Assembly: GCA_047620505.1 (NCBI GenBank)
Contig: JBLHKS010000177.1
Coordinates: 1-14,538, forward strand
Direction of reading: 5' to 3'
Source: JBLHKS01 sp047620505
GTDB taxonomy: Bacteria; Verrucomicrobiota; Verrucomicrobiia; Verrucomicrobiales; DEV007
DNA length: 14,538 nt
The notes beneath the pieces are model-generated. The model had not been told where the DNA came from and made no database searches. It saw only the letters and a program-made list of their open reading frames with translations. Shown in pieces: positions 14,305 through 14,538 of the stretch. Each line of letters begins with the position of its first letter. The first letter of the stretch is position 1. The translations under genes and the position numbers were made by a program.

Positions 14305-14538
14305 TTACTGGATGAACATGAATTCGTGCATGTTGAGCAGGGCCCAGATGAGGTCCGTGTAATCAGCAGCTGCTCCGTCGTCCCCACCGCGAACGAGGTC
14401 TTTTGCGTAGTCTCGTTCGATCGCCGTGGCGCGTCGGCTGAGGACACTGAGGAAGCAACGATCGATCCCGTCATTTTTGCCGCGGGCTTGAGCCGCAACC
14501 TGGACAATCGCGCGATCTTTCGAAGTCATCACGGCGTT
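14305..14538 (-). CDS. C-terminal fragment of a DUF1549/DUF1553-type (PSD1) protein, truncated by the window edge
   Basis: The frame is open to the right edge, so only the last 77 codons are visible and the start lies outside. The visible part (FLSVLSRRATAIERDYAKDL, then DYTDLIWALLNMHEFMFIQ and stop) matches the C-terminal helix region of DUF1553 proteins. These typically carry PSCyt1 and DUF1549 domains upstream and are encoded directly before a DUF1501 gene, as here. GTG and ATG codons at 14532 and 14529 are internal, not starts. Confidence 0.8.
   Translation of the reverse strand, partial: NAVMTSKDRAIVQVAAQARGKNDGIDRCFLSVLSRRATAIERDYAKDLVRGGDDGAAADYTDLIWALLNMHEFMFIQ
14364..14375. repeat. 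Degenerate CAGCAGCTGCTG-family palindrome
   Basis: CAGCAGCTGCTC matches 11 of 12 core bases. It lies inside the DUF1553-type fragment, but here it is read in a different frame (Ala-Ala-Ala). Confidence 0.5.

Noticed and set aside
14249..14507. Longer DUF1501 start at 14507
   Set aside because: The extension overlaps the DUF1553-type gene and is Ser/Thr-rich low-complexity sequence.
1..14538. CRISPR, toxin-antitoxin, restriction, phage or transposon genes
   Set aside because: I looked for regularly spaced repeats, recombinase or transposase motifs and small paired genes and found none. The palindrome copies are not regularly spaced enough to be an array.

Overview
The window looks like chromosomal DNA from a bacterium of the Planctomycetota-Verrucomicrobiota group, more likely Verrucomicrobiota. 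This inference rests on protein families. Two modules of the secreted 'planctomycete-type' domains are present: DUF1592/1588/1585 with PSCyt1 paired with DUF1552, and a DUF1553-type C-terminus paired with DUF1501. Several coding starts lack a recognisable Shine-Dalgarno sequence. No phage, transposon, integrase, CRISPR or defence genes are visible.

Layout. Positions 1-391 are non-coding, with stem-loops at the left edge and an AT-rich promoter region carrying three TCTAGAAA boxes. A secreted trypsin-like serine protease (392-1219, +) follows and is closed by a very strong inverted-repeat terminator (1323-1363). Next comes an unrecognised 194-aa cytosolic protein (1426-2010, +), whose stop codon overlaps the stop of the convergent gene. 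From 2007 to 11665 there is one minus-strand block, transcribed right to left: M42 aminopeptidase (11665-10583), secreted PSCyt1-LamG-DUF1592 protein (10583-7089), Tat-exported DUF1552 protein (7053-5710) and a fused HyuA-HyuB 5-oxoprolinase (5699-2007). The junctions are a 1-nt overlap, 35 nt and 10 nt, so these four genes are probably an operon, with a candidate promoter at 11720-11747. Further right, still on the minus strand, are RNase III (rnc, 12649-11921), tRNA-His(GTG) (12806-12730), a terminator (12917-12950), a Tat-exported DUF1501 protein (14249-12987), and the C-terminal end of a DUF1549/DUF1553-type protein running off the right edge.

How the genes may work together (inference): an M42 aminopeptidase and an ATP-dependent 5-oxoprolinase bracket a secreted multidomain haem/LamG protein and its usual DUF1552 partner. 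This would suit a peptide or glycan catabolic unit that ends in glutamate/pyroglutamate recovery. The second PSD/DUF1501 module is probably a separate transcription unit.

The most unusual signal is not a gene. It is a dispersed palindrome, core CAGCAGCTGCTG, present seven times exactly and at least four times in degenerate form. Every exact copy inside a gene (six of six) is read in the same frame as Gln-Gln-Leu-Leu. One intergenic copy extends to a perfect 18-bp palindrome.
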